DNA of 64,000 bases from Sphingomonas sp. Leaf208 (GCF_001421415.1 NZ_LMKH01000001.1:696106-760105); one strand, 5' to 3'. Positions 17,215 to 28,382 are shown, counted from the stretch's first letter. Made by a program: numbers and translations. Notes: generated from the letters alone by a model not told the origin.

Positions 17215-18830
17215 CAATGCATCCCTCCCGAGGGGGCGCTGCCGGTCTTGCCGGAGCGCATGAATAGAACCAGTGGCGCGACGACCAGCACGACTACCAT
17301 CATCGCGCGGAACACGTCGAGGAACGCGAGCATCGTCGCCTGCCGCTGCATCTGGCTGTAGAGAACGGCCAAGGGCGTCGTCGCATCGCCCTGCCCGCCG
17401 AACACGCTCGTCGCCTTCTGCATCCAGTCGTTATAGTTCGGATCGAGCGGGTTGAGCGTCTGCGTCAGTTCCGACTGGTGACGCTGCAATCCGCCCGCGA
17501 GCTGAGTCTGCGCGAAGCAGATGCCAATCGTGCCGCCAAGATTGCGCGAGACGTTGAGCAGGCTCGATGCCTGCGCGGTCTGCGTCTGCTTGAGCCCGAC
17601 ATAGGCGATCGCGTTGATCGGCACGAACAGGAATGGCAGCGCCATCGCCTGGAACAGCCGCGCGAACGCCGCGTCGGAGAAGGCGATGTCGGCGGTCAGG
17701 TGGCTCATGTTCCACAGCGCGAACGCCTGCACCAGCAACGCCGGGAACAGCAGGAAGCGAACGTCGACCAGCCCGCTCAGCCGGCCCGCGAACGGCACCA
17801 TGACAAGCGTCGCGAGACCGCCGGCGGTCAGCGCGAGCCCTGCATCGAGCGAGCTGTAGCCGAGCACCTGTTGCAGCATCTGCGGAATCAGCTGCGTGGT
17901 GCCGAACAAGATCATGCCGGTGACGCCCATTACGCCGATCGTCAGCGCGAAGTTGCGGTTCTTCAGCAGCTTGAGGTCGATCACCGGGTCCTCGTGGTTC
18001 AGCTCCCAGATGACGAGCGTGACCAGCGACACCGCGGCGATGATCGCCGACATGACGATGAACCCACTCGAAAACCAATCCTCGCGCTCGCCGCGATCGA
18101 AGGTGAGTTCGAGGAAGCCGAGCCCGAGCGCGACCAGCGCGACGCCGACATAGTCGATCGTCAGGCCGTTCTTGAAGCGCTCGTCACGGTCCTTCTTCAC
18201 CTGGTCCGGCTCGTCGACGAAGGTCTCGACCAGGAACCACGCGGCGATGCCGACCGGCACGTTGATCAGGAAGACCCAGTGCCAGCTCGAATATTCGACG
18301 ATGTAGCCGCCGAGCGTCGGCCCGAGCACGGGGCCGACGACGACGACGATCGCGAAGGCGGCGAACGCCATCCCGCGTTGTTTCGGCGGGAAGGTGTCGG
18401 CGAGGATCGACTGCTCGACCGGCGCCAGGCCACCGCCGCCAATGCCTTGCAGCACGCGGGCGACGACGAGCGTAGCGATATTGGGCGCAAGGCCGCACAT
18501 CAGCGAGGCAAGCGTGAACAGGGCGATCGACAGCAGGAAATACCGCTTTCGACCGATCGCGTCCGACAGCCAGCCCGAGATCGGGATGACGATCGCGTTG
18601 GCGACGAGGTAGCTGGTCAGCACCCAGGTCGCCTGATCGGTGGTGATCGACAGCCCGCCCGAGATATGATCGAGCGCGACGTTGGCGATCGAGGTGTCGA
18701 GCACCTCCATGAAGGTCGGGATCGAGATGATCGCGACGATCAGCCACGGGCTGTACTTGCCCGCCGCCGACCGGCTTGGCGACCAGACATGGCCGCCGCC
18801 CGCATCAGCTTTCGCGGGAGCTTTCGCCAC
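17214..18830 (-). CDS. emrB: DHA2-family 14-helix drug efflux permease, EmrB type
   Basis: A 538-residue major facilitator with about 14 membrane segments. After a short hydrophilic N terminus it reads PTFMEVLDTSIANVALDHI, the DHA2/EmrB helix-1 motif, then SGWLSDAIGRKRYF (motif A) and GIGGGGLAPVEQSI (motif C region of antiporters). It exports hydrophobic compounds in exchange for protons, using the EmrA adaptor and the outer-membrane factor next to it. The start is GTG at 18830, one base after the emrA stop. Third gene of the tetR-emrA-emrB-OMF operon. Confidence 0.93.
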   Translation of the reverse strand: MAKAPAKADAGGGHVWSPSRSAAGKYSPWLIVAIISIPTFMEVLDTSIANVALDHISGGLSITTDQATWVLTSYLVANAIVIPISGWLSDAIGRKRYFLLSIALFTLASLMCGLAPNIATLVVARVLQGIGGGGLAPVEQSILADTFPPKQRGMAFAAFAIVVVVGPVLGPTLGGYIVEYSSWHWVFLINVPVGIAAWFLVETFVDEPDQVKKDRDERFKNGLTIDYVGVALVALGLGFLELTFDRGEREDWFSSGFIVMSAIIAAVSLVTLVIWELNHEDPVIDLKLLKNRNFALTIGVMGVTGMILFGTTQLIPQMLQQVLGYSSLDAGLALTAGGLATLVMVPFAGRLSGLVDVRFLLFPALLVQAFALWNMSHLTADIAFSDAAFARLFQAMALPFLFVPINAIAYVGLKQTQTAQASSLLNVSRNLGGTIGICFAQTQLAGGLQRHQSELTQTLNPLDPNYNDWMQKATSVFGGQGDATTPLAVLYSQMQRQATMLAFLDVFRAMMVVVLVVAPLVLFMRSGKTGSAPSGGMH

Positions 18831-18831
18831 C

Positions 18832-20001
18832 TCAGCGGACCTTGACGGTCGGCACCACCGACATGCCGGGGCCGATCGGATAGCGCTTCGGATCGGGGCC
18901 GTTCTTGGCGTCGAACACGATCCGTACGGGGACGCGCTGGACGACCTTCACATAGTTGCCGGTCGCGTTCTGCGGGGGCAGCAGGGCGAACGCCTGGCCA
19001 GCGCCGCGCTGGATCGAGTCGACATGACCCTTGAAGTCGACGCCGGGATACGCGTCGACATGGATCTCGACGGGCTGGCCGATCTTCATCAGCGTGAGCT
19101 GCGTTTCCTTGAAGTTGGCCGTCACCCACATTTTATCAGGGACGATCGCCATCAGCTGCGTGCCGGGCGCGACATAGGAGCCGACATTGACCGAGCGGTT
19201 GACGACCTGGCCCGCGACCGGCGCGGTCAGGCGGAGATCGCCGATCGTTACGTTCGCCTGATCGACCTGCGCGCGGCGGGCGTCGATCACCGACTTGGCC
19301 GCACCCACCTGCTTCCTGGCGACGCTGATCTGGGCGGTGGCGGTGTCGATCTGCTCGCGGGCGGCGGCGGCATCGGCGGCGGTCTGGCGCGCGGTGGCGC
19401 GCGCCTGATCGAGCTGTTGGCCGGCGACCGCGCTCGGATCGAGCCGCAGCAACGCCTCGTAGCGCGCGAGATCCTGCTGGGCCTTTACCGCGGCGGCCAT
19501 TGGGACGCGTGCCTGTGCCGCGGCCTGCTGGCGTTGCGCTTCGGCAGCGGTGACCTGCGCCTGAGCCTGCGCGAACTGTGCGCGGGCCTGCGATTCGTTC
19601 GCCTGCGCCTCGGCGACCTGCGCGTCGCGGCCGGATGCCTTGATGACCGCGAGCAGGCGGCCCGCCTCGACGTGGCGGTTGTCGATGTCCGCGACCTGCA
19701 CCAGCGTGCCCGCGACCTGGGGCGCGAGGCGGACGATGTGCGTGTCGACGAACGCGTCGTCGGTCGACTCGAACTGGCGCGCGTGGAGCCAGTAAAGCAC
19801 GCCGCCGATGATCAGCCCGCCGACGACGATGACAAGGATGATCCAGAACAGCGGCTTCTTGAAGACCGACGGCTTCTTGTCGGCCTCGTCCTCAGACTCG
19901 TCCTGCTGATCGGTATCGGACTGCTGGTCCTCGCCGTTCGGATCGTCTTTGCGATCCTCATCGTCATGGTTGGCGTCGGAGTGGTTCGTCTGGTCGGTCA
20001 T
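18832..20001 (-). CDS. emrA: HlyD/EmrA-family membrane fusion protein
   Basis: A 389-residue periplasmic adaptor. The first 45 residues are an unusually acidic cytoplasmic tail (Asp/Glu/Gln/Asn-rich), then one membrane segment (FWIILVIVVGGLIIGGVLYW, about 51-70), the lipoyl half-motif STDDAFVDTHIVRLAPQVAG, a long Ala/Gln-rich coiled coil (about 120-240) and the second lipoyl half plus beta-barrel domain (LRLTAPVAGQVVNRSVNVG). It connects the EmrB pump to the outer-membrane factor. ATG at 20001 overlaps the regulator stop as ATGA. Confidence 0.92.
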   Translation of the reverse strand: MTDQTNHSDANHDDEDRKDDPNGEDQQSDTDQQDESEDEADKKPSVFKKPLFWIILVIVVGGLIIGGVLYWLHARQFESTDDAFVDTHIVRLAPQVAGTLVQVADIDNRHVEAGRLLAVIKASGRDAQVAEAQANESQARAQFAQAQAQVTAAEAQRQQAAAQARVPMAAAVKAQQDLARYEALLRLDPSAVAGQQLDQARATARQTAADAAAAREQIDTATAQISVARKQVGAAKSVIDARRAQVDQANVTIGDLRLTAPVAGQVVNRSVNVGSYVAPGTQLMAIVPDKMWVTANFKETQLTLMKIGQPVEIHVDAYPGVDFKGHVDSIQRGAGQAFALLPPQNATGNYVKVVQRVPVRIVFDAKNGPDPKRYPIGPGMSVVPTVKVR

Positions 20002-20636
20002 GCCTGGCCCTGTTCTTCAGCACGCATCGAATCGAGAATGGCGTCGATATTGGCGTCGATACGCGCCTTGATATCGAGGATGTCGTTGGGTTCGAGCACA
20101 TCGCGCTCGAGCAGTTTGAGACAGGTCGCGCGGTTCGCCCGCAGCGTGATGACCTGCCCCATCAAGGTGATCGTCGCGATCCTGCCGGTGCGGATCTCGG
20201 CGCAGCCGGTGGCGATGCAGACCAGGTCGCTCAGCCTGCGCACCATCTGGCCCATCACGCCGCCATAGATGCGCTCGAACGCCTCGCCCGGCTTCATCTG
20301 TTCGCGGAGCACGAACAGCGTCCAGTCGGCGCTTTCGTTGCTGGCCATCTTGTCCGCGAGTCGGCCGAAGATGCGGTGGATCTGGGCGCGCGCTTCGCTG
20401 GCGTCGTCCGCTGCTACGTCGTGCGACAGCTCGGATGGGTCGCCCATCACGGCCGACATACGCTCGGCGATCCGGTCGGCGGCGGCGAGGTACAAGCCCT
20501 CCTTGCCACCGTAATGATAGGTGATCGAGGACATCGCGGTGCCCGCGGCGGCGGCAATGCCGCGCGTGCTCGCCCCCTCCAGCCCCTTGATGCCGAATTC
20601 GCTGATTGCGATGTCTAGGAGTCGGGACTGGACCAC
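19998..20636 (-). CDS. TetR/AcrR-family repressor of the efflux operon
   Basis: A 212-residue regulator. The N-terminal helix-turn-helix is STRGIAAAAGTAMSSITYHYGGKEGLY (in two parts: STRGIAAAAGTAMSS, ITYHYGGKEGLY) at about residues 24-50; the C-terminal part is an all-helical ligand-binding domain resembling the CerR group. It likely senses a toxic compound and derepresses emrAB. The start is GTG at 20636; a recognisable ribosome binding site is weak. It is the first gene of the operon it should control, and a perfect palindrome lies 13 bases upstream of its start, so autoregulation is likely. Confidence 0.88.
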   Translation of the reverse strand: MVQSRLLDIAISEFGIKGLEGASTRGIAAAAGTAMSSITYHYGGKEGLYLAAADRIAERMSAVMGDPSELSHDVAADDASEARAQIHRIFGRLADKMASNESADWTLFVLREQMKPGEAFERIYGGVMGQMVRRLSDLVCIATGCAEIRTGRIATITLMGQVITLRANRATCLKLLERDVLEPNDILDIKARIDANIDAILDSMRAEEQGQA

Positions 20637-20648
20637 GGAGGGCGTTTA

Positions 20649-20660
20649 GTTCGATCGAAC
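20649..20660. promoter_or_regulatory. Palindrome GTTCGATCGAAC, probable TetR operator
   Basis: A perfect 12-bp palindrome 13 bases upstream of the regulator start, followed on the plus strand by a further GAAC. Position near the expected -10/start region suits a repressor site. A longer operator cannot be resolved by eye. Confidence 0.45.
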
Positions 20661-20731
20661 GAACCAGCCTAATGAAGAAGCTGTCATGTTGCGTTGAGAG
20701 CTTACGTCGGAACCCCTTCCTCGCCGATGTC

Positions 20732-20825
20732 GTCATCCCGGCGCAGGCGGGGATCCATACCGGCGAACGTCACGCGTCTATCGCTCACGCTTGAGTTTAT
20801 CGGTTCCCGCCTCCGCGGGAATGAC
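20732..20825. repeat. Family B palindromic element, divergent copy
   Basis: Arms GTCATCCCGGCGCAGGCGGG and CCCGCCTCCGCGGGAATGAC enclose about 45 bases. The outer GTCAT/ATGAC ends resemble those of the copies at 28383 and 52269 more than the GTTC/GAAC ends of the others. Confidence 0.7.
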
Positions 20826-20890
20826 GGCAGTGCCGTGCACGCCAGAAACAGCAACGCCGGCCCCTTCGTGCGAAGGAACCGGCGTAAATC

Positions 20891-20965
20891 TGGTGGGCGC
20901 GGCTGGGATTGAACCAGCGACCCCACCCGTGTGAAGGGTGTGCTCTACCACTGAGCTACGCGCCC
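20891..20965 (-). tRNA. tRNA-Val (anticodon CAC)
   Basis: Reverse strand folds as a 75-nt cloverleaf: acceptor GGGCGCG/CGCGCCC, D stem GCTC/GAGC, anticodon stem CACCC/GGGTG with loop TTCACAC, T stem GCTGG/CCAGC with loop TTCAATC, discriminator A and encoded CCA. A tRNA-Val beside hupB and lon is a common alphaproteobacterial arrangement. Confidence 0.95.
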
Positions 20966-21036
20966 GAAACTCGTTCGGAAGCGGGCCTTTAGGCAGGGGA
21001 TGCCCGCCTGTCCAGCCCTTTGACGTCGATCACTTC

Positions 21037-21164
21037 GATCCTCCCCCGCAAGGGGGAGGTGGCGCCGAAGGCGACGGAGGGGGAGGACCACGCAACGAAG
21101 GGTACCGCTTACCGCCCCCTCCGTCAGGCTACCGCCTGCCACCTCCCCCTGGCGGGGGAGGATC
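21037..21164. repeat. Family C palindromic element between hupB and tRNA-Val
   Basis: About 128 bases with ends GATCCTCCCCCGCAAGGGGG and CCCCCTGGCGGGGGAGGATC, and inner blocks GGCGACGGAGGGGGAGG and CCGCCCCCTCCGTC. Nearly the same element occurs at 62183-62308. Confidence 0.8.
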
Positions 21165-21173
21165 GAGGGGTTG

Positions 21174-21446
21174 TTAGTTGACCGCGTCCTTCAGGCCCTT
21201 GCCGGCCTTGAACTTTGGCTGGGTCGAGGCCTTGATCGTCATCGGCTCGCCGGTGCGGGGATTGCGGCCGGTCGACGCCTTGCGCTTCGAGATCGAGAAC
21301 GTGCCGAAACCGACCAGGCGAACCTCGTCGCCCTTCTTGAGCGATGCCTCGATCGCGTCGAACACCGCCTCGACCGCCTTGACTGCGTCGGCTTTTACCA
21401 GACCGGACGTATCGGCGACCGTCGCGATCAGCTCCTGCTTGTTCAT
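21174..21446 (-). CDS. hupB: DNA-binding protein HU
   Basis: A 90-residue protein of exact HU length. It starts MNKQELIATVADTSGL, has the conserved VGFGTFSISKRKASTGRNPR and the beta-arm segment GRNPRTGEPMTIKAS, then the C-terminal helix. It binds and bends DNA without strong sequence preference and organises the nucleoid. It lies 127 bases downstream of lon in the same direction, a common arrangement in Proteobacteria. Confidence 0.95.
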   Translation of the reverse strand: MNKQELIATVADTSGLVKADAVKAVEAVFDAIEASLKKGDEVRLVGFGTFSISKRKASTGRNPRTGEPMTIKASTQPKFKAGKGLKDAVN

Positions 21447-21573
21447 ATAATCCCCCGGAAAAACTCGAATCGGCCACGATAGACTCGCGACCGCAATCAG
21501 CGCGCAATAATGCGGCGGCCCCGTCTGCTGTCAAACGAAACCGCCGTATTGTCGCTTACGATCCAAACATGGA

Positions 21574-23967
<2,394 letters not shown>

Positions 23968-24086
23968 GAACGCTCCGGTGGGTGCCTGCATGGGGGCATA
24001 ATCTACAGCTTATATGGTGAGGATGAACCGTCCATCAATTGGTTGGCGGTGGTTAGGGGTTTTGGCGCCTTGCCCGAAGGCCTGCC

Positions 24087-24164
24087 GTTCTCCTGCGAAC
24101 GCAGGAGTCCAGGGTAACGGGCGGCGGTTTTCGTGATCCTGGGCTCCTGCGTTCGCAGGAGAAC
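24087..24164. repeat. Family B palindromic element between divergent lon and peptidase genes
   Basis: Arms GTTCTCCTGCGAACGCAGGA and TCCTGCGTTCGCAGGAGAAC, 78 bases overall. It is placed in a divergent upstream region, so it sits in the 5' leader or promoter zone rather than at gene ends. Confidence 0.85.
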
Positions 24165-24217
24165 GGAAGATGCTGGATCGCACTTGTATGCGTGCCGCTC
24201 AGGCGCGAGAACGCGGC

Positions 24218-25942
24218 ATGATTGCACGCCTTCTACTTGCCGCCAGCGCCACCGCACTCCTTGCAGCCGCCCCGCTTCCCAAGAAGGGCGAGCCCGCGAT
24301 TACCGCGCAGACGCAGCGGTCTGGCGGGGTGCTGACACCCGAGCAGACTGCGCTTCGGTTCGACAGCGCCGACCTTGCGTTCGAAGTGCTGCCCGAGACG
24401 GAGAGCCTGAACGGCGTCGCGACATTGGTGTTCACCGCGAAGGCCCCCCTCACCCGCCTGCCGATCGACCTCGACCGCAATCTGCCGGTGAGCGCGATCG
24501 CGATCGACGGCGTCCCGCTCGCTTCGTCGGCGTGGAGCAATCCCGAGGGACGGCTGACGATCACGCTGCCAAAGCCCGTCCCGGCGGGCGGCAAGGTCAC
24601 CGCGAAGATCACCTATGGCGGCACGCCGCACGTCGCGGTGAAGGCGCCGTGGGACGACGGGATGGTCTGGTCGAAGACGCCCGACGGCCGCACGTGGTTC
24701 GCGACGACCGCGGAGGGCTATGGCTGCGACCTGTTCTGGCCGTGCCTCGACTTCCCGACCGGCGAGCCCGCGCTGGTGACGCTCCACATCACCGTGCCCA
24801 AGGGGCTGAAGGCGCCATCGAACGGCGTGCTGCTCGGGGTCGATACGCTGGCGGACGGCCGGACGACGTGGAACTGGCGTGCCAAGCATCCCAATACCTA
24901 TGGCATCGCGCTGAACGTCGGGCCGTATGAGGAGATCAGCGGCACCTACAAGAGCCGCTTCGGCGACAGCATTCCGATGTATTACTGGTATTTGCCGGGC
25001 GAGAAGGTGCAGGCGGAAAAGCTGTTCGCCGAGTTCGCGCCGACGCTCGACTTCTTCGAGAGCATGATCGGCCCCTACCCGTTTGGCGACGAGAAGGTCG
25101 GCGTGGTCGAGACGCCGCACAAGGGCATGGAGCACCAGACGATCAACGCGTACGGCAACGAATACGCGAAGGCGCCGGAGGGGTTCGACTGGCTGTTCCA
25201 GCACGAGTTCGCGCATGAGTGGTTCGGCAACCAGCTGACCGCCGCGAACTGGGACGATTACTGGCTGCACGAGGGGTATGGAACCTACATGCAGCCGCTC
25301 TACGGCCAGTGGCGCGAGGGGCGTGCGCGCTATGCGGCGATGATGCAGGGCGAGCGCACCTCGATCATGAACCTCAAGCCGATCACGCAGCAGCGCGTCA
25401 CCACCGAGGAGGAGGTGTACGAACTCGACAAGGGCGGCGCGGGGCAGGACATCTACTACAAGGGCTCGTGGATGCTCCACACACTGCGGGCGCTGATCGG
25501 CGACAAGGCGTTTTTCGACGTCACGCGGCTGGCGGTGTACGGGCGCGCGGATCCGAGGCCGGGCAATTTCGCGCCGCGGTTCGGGTCGACGAAGGAATAT
25601 GAAGCGCTCGTCCGGAAGGTGACGGGGAAGGACTATGCGTGGTTCTTCGACGTGTATCTTCGGCAGGCGGCTTTGCCTGAACTGGTCGAGACGCGGACGG
25701 GAAATACGCTGGCTTTGGCCTGGAAGGTGCCGGGTAATGGCCCCTTCCCGCTGCCGGTGCAGGTGCAGATCGACGGCAAGACGCGGACCTTGCCGATGAC
25801 TGGGGGGAAGGCGAGCTTGTCGGTCCCGGCGGGCGCGCATGTCGTGATCGACCCGGATGCGCTGGTCCTCCGCCGCAGCATTGCGCTGGAAGACGTGGCC
25901 GCCTGGAAAGCCGAGCAAGCCGCGAAGGCCAAGCCCCAATGA
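24218..25942 (+). CDS. Exported M1-family zinc aminopeptidase
   Basis: A 574-residue metallopeptidase. Hydrophobic signal sequence at residues 1-20 (IARLLLAASATALLAAAP). The M1 signatures are clear: the exopeptidase motif as GMEHQT (in place of GAMEN) and the zinc site HEFAHEWFGNQ followed 18 residues later by the third ligand in LHEGYGTY. A C-terminal beta domain follows. It should trim N-terminal residues from peptides in the periplasm or outside. It is shorter than PepN (about 870), like other exported M1 enzymes. Start chosen at ATG 24218, where the signal peptide begins; earlier ATGs read through a polar stretch. Confidence 0.9.
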   Translation: MIARLLLAASATALLAAAPLPKKGEPAITAQTQRSGGVLTPEQTALRFDSADLAFEVLPETESLNGVATLVFTAKAPLTRLPIDLDRNLPVSAIAIDGVPLASSAWSNPEGRLTITLPKPVPAGGKVTAKITYGGTPHVAVKAPWDDGMVWSKTPDGRTWFATTAEGYGCDLFWPCLDFPTGEPALVTLHITVPKGLKAPSNGVLLGVDTLADGRTTWNWRAKHPNTYGIALNVGPYEEISGTYKSRFGDSIPMYYWYLPGEKVQAEKLFAEFAPTLDFFESMIGPYPFGDEKVGVVETPHKGMEHQTINAYGNEYAKAPEGFDWLFQHEFAHEWFGNQLTAANWDDYWLHEGYGTYMQPLYGQWREGRARYAAMMQGERTSIMNLKPITQQRVTTEEEVYELDKGGAGQDIYYKGSWMLHTLRALIGDKAFFDVTRLAVYGRADPRPGNFAPRFGSTKEYEALVRKVTGKDYAWFFDVYLRQAALPELVETRTGNTLALAWKVPGNGPFPLPVQVQIDGKTRTLPMTGGKASLSVPAGAHVVIDPDALVLRRSIALEDVAAWKAEQAAKAKPQ

Positions 25943-25952
25943 CCTCTCCACC

Positions 25953-26031
25953 GTTCCCCCGCGAAGGCGGGGGCCCAGGGTCCCAGGAGACGACGCCCGT
26001 AACTCCTGGACTCCTGCGTGCGCAGGAGAAC
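25953..26031. repeat. Family B palindromic element after the peptidase gene
   Basis: Arms GTTCCCCCGCGAAGGCGGGG and an imperfect partner CTCCTGCGTGCGCAGGAGAAC-like (last 20 bases at 26012-26031); the two arms are no longer exact complements. It is open in the frame of the next small ORF. Confidence 0.75.
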
Positions 26032-26055
26032 ATCTGGGCGTCTCGCGCGGCAGAG

Positions 26056-26253
26056 ATGGCTGCCATCTTCATGGTTGGGGACGGGTTGATCGGCTTGCTC
26101 CAACCCAGCCGCCATGTCGATCTCTGGAAAGACGATGCGCTTGGCACCGAGAAACTGGTGAAGCCCTTCGTCGACCGGCCCGGCCGCCGTCGCCTCTACG
26201 CCGTCGTGCAGATCGCCGCCGGTCTCGCCTTGGCCGCACGTCAGAAGCGATGA
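26056..26253 (+). CDS. Small hypothetical protein upstream of cytochrome c
   Basis: A 65-residue protein starting MAAIFMVGDGLIGLLQPSRH with a Leu/Ala-rich C-terminal helix (YAVVQIAAGLALAARQ). It resembles small one- or two-helix proteins of sphingomonads but I recognise no named family. Its stop overlaps the ATG of the cytochrome gene (ATGA), so it is likely translated with it. The frame is open further upstream to 25939, through the family B repeat; I prefer the later ATG because the upstream 39 codons are repeat sequence. Confidence 0.55.
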   Translation: MAAIFMVGDGLIGLLQPSRHVDLWKDDALGTEKLVKPFVDRPGRRRLYAVVQIAAGLALAARQKR

Positions 26254-26636
26254 CCCTGCCGCGGTGGCCCCTGCTGGCGCTGGCGCTCGCCGGCTGCGGT
26301 TCGAGCCCCGACGCCGGCACGACCAGCCAGATCGCCAGCGGCGAACGCGTCTTCCGCCGCTGCACCGCCTGCCACACGATCGGGCAATATGCGGGCGATA
26401 CCGATGGGCCGAACCTCTATGCGGTCATGGGCAACCCGATCGGCGAGCGGCGCCCGCGCTTCTCCTACACCGCCGGGCTGAAGGCGCTTGGTGGCAACTG
26501 GGACGCCAAGCGCATGGACGTTTGGCTCACCAACCCGCGCAAGATGGTGCCCGGCACGACCATGGCGTTCGCGGGCCTGCCCGACCCTCAGGACCGCGCC
26601 GACGTCATCGCCTATCTGTCGACGCAGGGCCCCTGA
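26250..26636 (+). CDS. Class I c-type cytochrome, probable lipoprotein
   Basis: A 128-residue mono-haem cytochrome. Lipobox-like ALAGC near residue 15 suggests membrane anchoring through a lipid. Haem binding site CTACH in RRCTACHTIGQYAG at about residue 42, and an axial Met in KMVPGTTMAFAGL near residue 104, with the C-terminal helix RADVIAYLSTQ. It resembles cytochrome c2/c552 electron carriers. Start ATG 26250 overlaps the previous stop. It is convergent with the antiporter gene, with only two bases between stops. Confidence 0.9.
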   Translation: MTLPRWPLLALALAGCGSSPDAGTTSQIASGERVFRRCTACHTIGQYAGDTDGPNLYAVMGNPIGERRPRFSYTAGLKALGGNWDAKRMDVWLTNPRKMVPGTTMAFAGLPDPQDRADVIAYLSTQGP

Positions 26637-26638
26637 GC

Positions 26639-27763
26639 TTACGGCACCACCGTCGTGAACAGATAGGCCGCAAAGATCACGAGGTGGACGACGCCCTGCA
26701 ACACCGTCGTCCGCCCTGTGCCTAGCGACAGCGTCGCAACAAACAACGACAGCGCGAGCAGCGTCATGCTCTTCGCATCGATGCCGAGCGCGAGCGGTAG
26801 GTCGAGCACTAGCGACACGATCGCGACACTCGGGATCGTGAGCCCGATCGTCGCCAGCGCCGAACCGAGCGCGAGGTTGAGGCTGGTCTGCAACCGGTTG
26901 CGCCGCGCCGACTTGTATGCGGCAAGGCTCTCGGGCGCGAGCACCAGCGCCGCGATTACGACACCAACCACCGTCAGCGGCAGGCCGGCACCGAGCACCG
27001 CAGCCTCGATCGTCGGCGACAGCGTCTTCGCGAGCAGTACCACCGACACCAGCGCCACCAGCAACGCGGCGAAGGCGATACCCGTTGCGCGGCCCGATGG
27101 CGGCGCGGCGTGGTCGTCCTTGTCGTCGGTCGAGGGCAGGAAATAATCGCGGTGGCGCACCGTCTGTACCAGCACGAACGTCCCGTAGAGGATCAGCGAG
27201 ACGACCGCGACGAACATCAACTGCGATGCCGCGTAGGTCGGGCCCTGTGTCGACGACGTATAGTTCGGCAGGATCAGCGACAGCACGGCCATCGCCGCGA
27301 GCACGCCGAGCGCCGCCGTCATGCCCTTCAGCGTGAACCGCTGCTCATGATGCCGCACCGCGCCCGCGAGCAGGCAGATGCCGATGATGAAATTGAGGAT
27401 GATCATGATCGCCGCGAACACCGTGTCGCGCGCGAGCGTGGTGGCGTCGCCGGCGTTGGAGAGCATCAGCGAGACGATCAGCGACACCTCGATCACGGTA
27501 ACCGCGATCGCGAGGACGAGCGTGCCGAACGGCTCTCCGACCTTGTGCGCGATCACTTCGGCGTGATGGACCGCGGCGAGCACGCTGCCGATCAGCACGA
27601 TCACGGCGGCGGCGGTGCCGAGCGGGCCCATTTTCGCGAGGCCGACGAGGACGGCGAGCAGCCCCAGGCCCGGCGCGATCACCGTCCAGATCGGCAGTGC
27701 CAGACGGTCCGGCATCGTCTCCACCACGTGTTCGTTCGGTCGGTCGGCCACTTCGATCGTCAT
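26639..27763 (-). CDS. Calcium (cation):proton antiporter, ChaA/CaCA type
   Basis: A 374-residue polytopic membrane protein with about 11 helices in two homologous halves. Each half carries the CaCA-type conserved helices: GEPFGTLVLAIAVTVIEVSL in the first and SLNLALGSALATIGLTIPSV in the second. It should exchange cytoplasmic Ca2+ or Na+/K+ for protons. Start ATG 27763 has AGGGAG five bases upstream; the much longer open frame beyond it is the antisense of the neighbouring gene. A His/Asp-rich cytoplasmic loop joins the halves. Confidence 0.85.
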   Translation of the reverse strand: MTIEVADRPNEHVVETMPDRLALPIWTVIAPGLGLLAVLVGLAKMGPLGTAAAVIVLIGSVLAAVHHAEVIAHKVGEPFGTLVLAIAVTVIEVSLIVSLMLSNAGDATTLARDTVFAAIMIILNFIIGICLLAGAVRHHEQRFTLKGMTAALGVLAAMAVLSLILPNYTSSTQGPTYAASQLMFVAVVSLILYGTFVLVQTVRHRDYFLPSTDDKDDHAAPPSGRATGIAFAALLVALVSVVLLAKTLSPTIEAAVLGAGLPLTVVGVVIAALVLAPESLAAYKSARRNRLQTSLNLALGSALATIGLTIPSVAIVSLVLDLPLALGIDAKSMTLLALSLFVATLSLGTGRTTVLQGVVHLVIFAAYLFTTVVP

Positions 27764-27863
27764 GCATGCTCCCTCGTTCCACTTGGACAACGAATGCGTG
27801 AAGGCCGATAAGGGTCCGAGTCGGGGCGATTGCGGGGCGGTCAGGATCGGGTAGGTTGCGGCG

Positions 27864-28316
27864 ATGCTGTCCGCCGATCTTTGCCAGACTCTCGTCATGA
27901 CCGCCGATGCGATGCGGGATGCTCGATACCCGTGGTGGGTCATTTCCAGCGCTGCGGTCGCGCTGCACGGGGTGACGCCGGTCGAGGTCGGCGATGTCGA
28001 TGTGCTCATGAGCGTGGCAGATGCCCAGCGGGCGATGGACCGGCTCGGGGTCGTGCCCATCGAAGACGGTGCAAGCGCGCTCTTCCGGTCGATGCTGTTC
28101 GGGCGGTGGGAGACGCCGCCTTTGGTCGTCGAGATCATGGCGGGGTTTCATGTTGCGACAAGCGCGGGTTGGGCGGAGGTACTGCCTCGGACGCGCGTGC
28201 CGATCTTTGTGGATGAGCGCGTTGTTTATGTGCCTGACCGAGCGGAACTGGCCGAGATGCTCAGGCTGTTCGGACGTCCCAAGGATTTGGAGCGGGTTCG
28301 GCTTTTGACCTTGTAG
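27864..28316 (+). CDS. Nucleotidyltransferase-like protein
   Basis: A 150-residue protein. WWVISSAAVALHGVTPVEVG followed by DVDVLM matches the pattern of minimal nucleotidyltransferases (small-residue helix, then a DxD metal site), as in AbiEii-like or MNT proteins; the third acidic residue may be the Glu in PLVVEIMAGF. The C-terminal helix (PDRAELAEMLRLFGRPKDLER) matches the usual tail of such proteins. The partner HEPN or AbiEi gene that would make it a toxin-antitoxin pair is not next to it. Function cannot be stated beyond probable nucleotide transfer. Confidence 0.6.
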   Translation: MLSADLCQTLVMTADAMRDARYPWWVISSAAVALHGVTPVEVGDVDVLMSVADAQRAMDRLGVVPIEDGASALFRSMLFGRWETPPLVVEIMAGFHVATSAGWAEVLPRTRVPIFVDERVVYVPDRAELAEMLRLFGRPKDLERVRLLTL

Positions 28317-28382
28317 TTCTGTCCTTACTTCCTCAAGGCGACGGGTGAGACAAGGCAACACGGTTTGGTGGTACGCCCCCTC

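Noticed and set aside
27764..28138. Long N-terminal extension of the cation antiporter
   Set aside because: The region is antisense to the nucleotidyltransferase-like gene; AGGGAG five bases before ATG 27763 marks the start.
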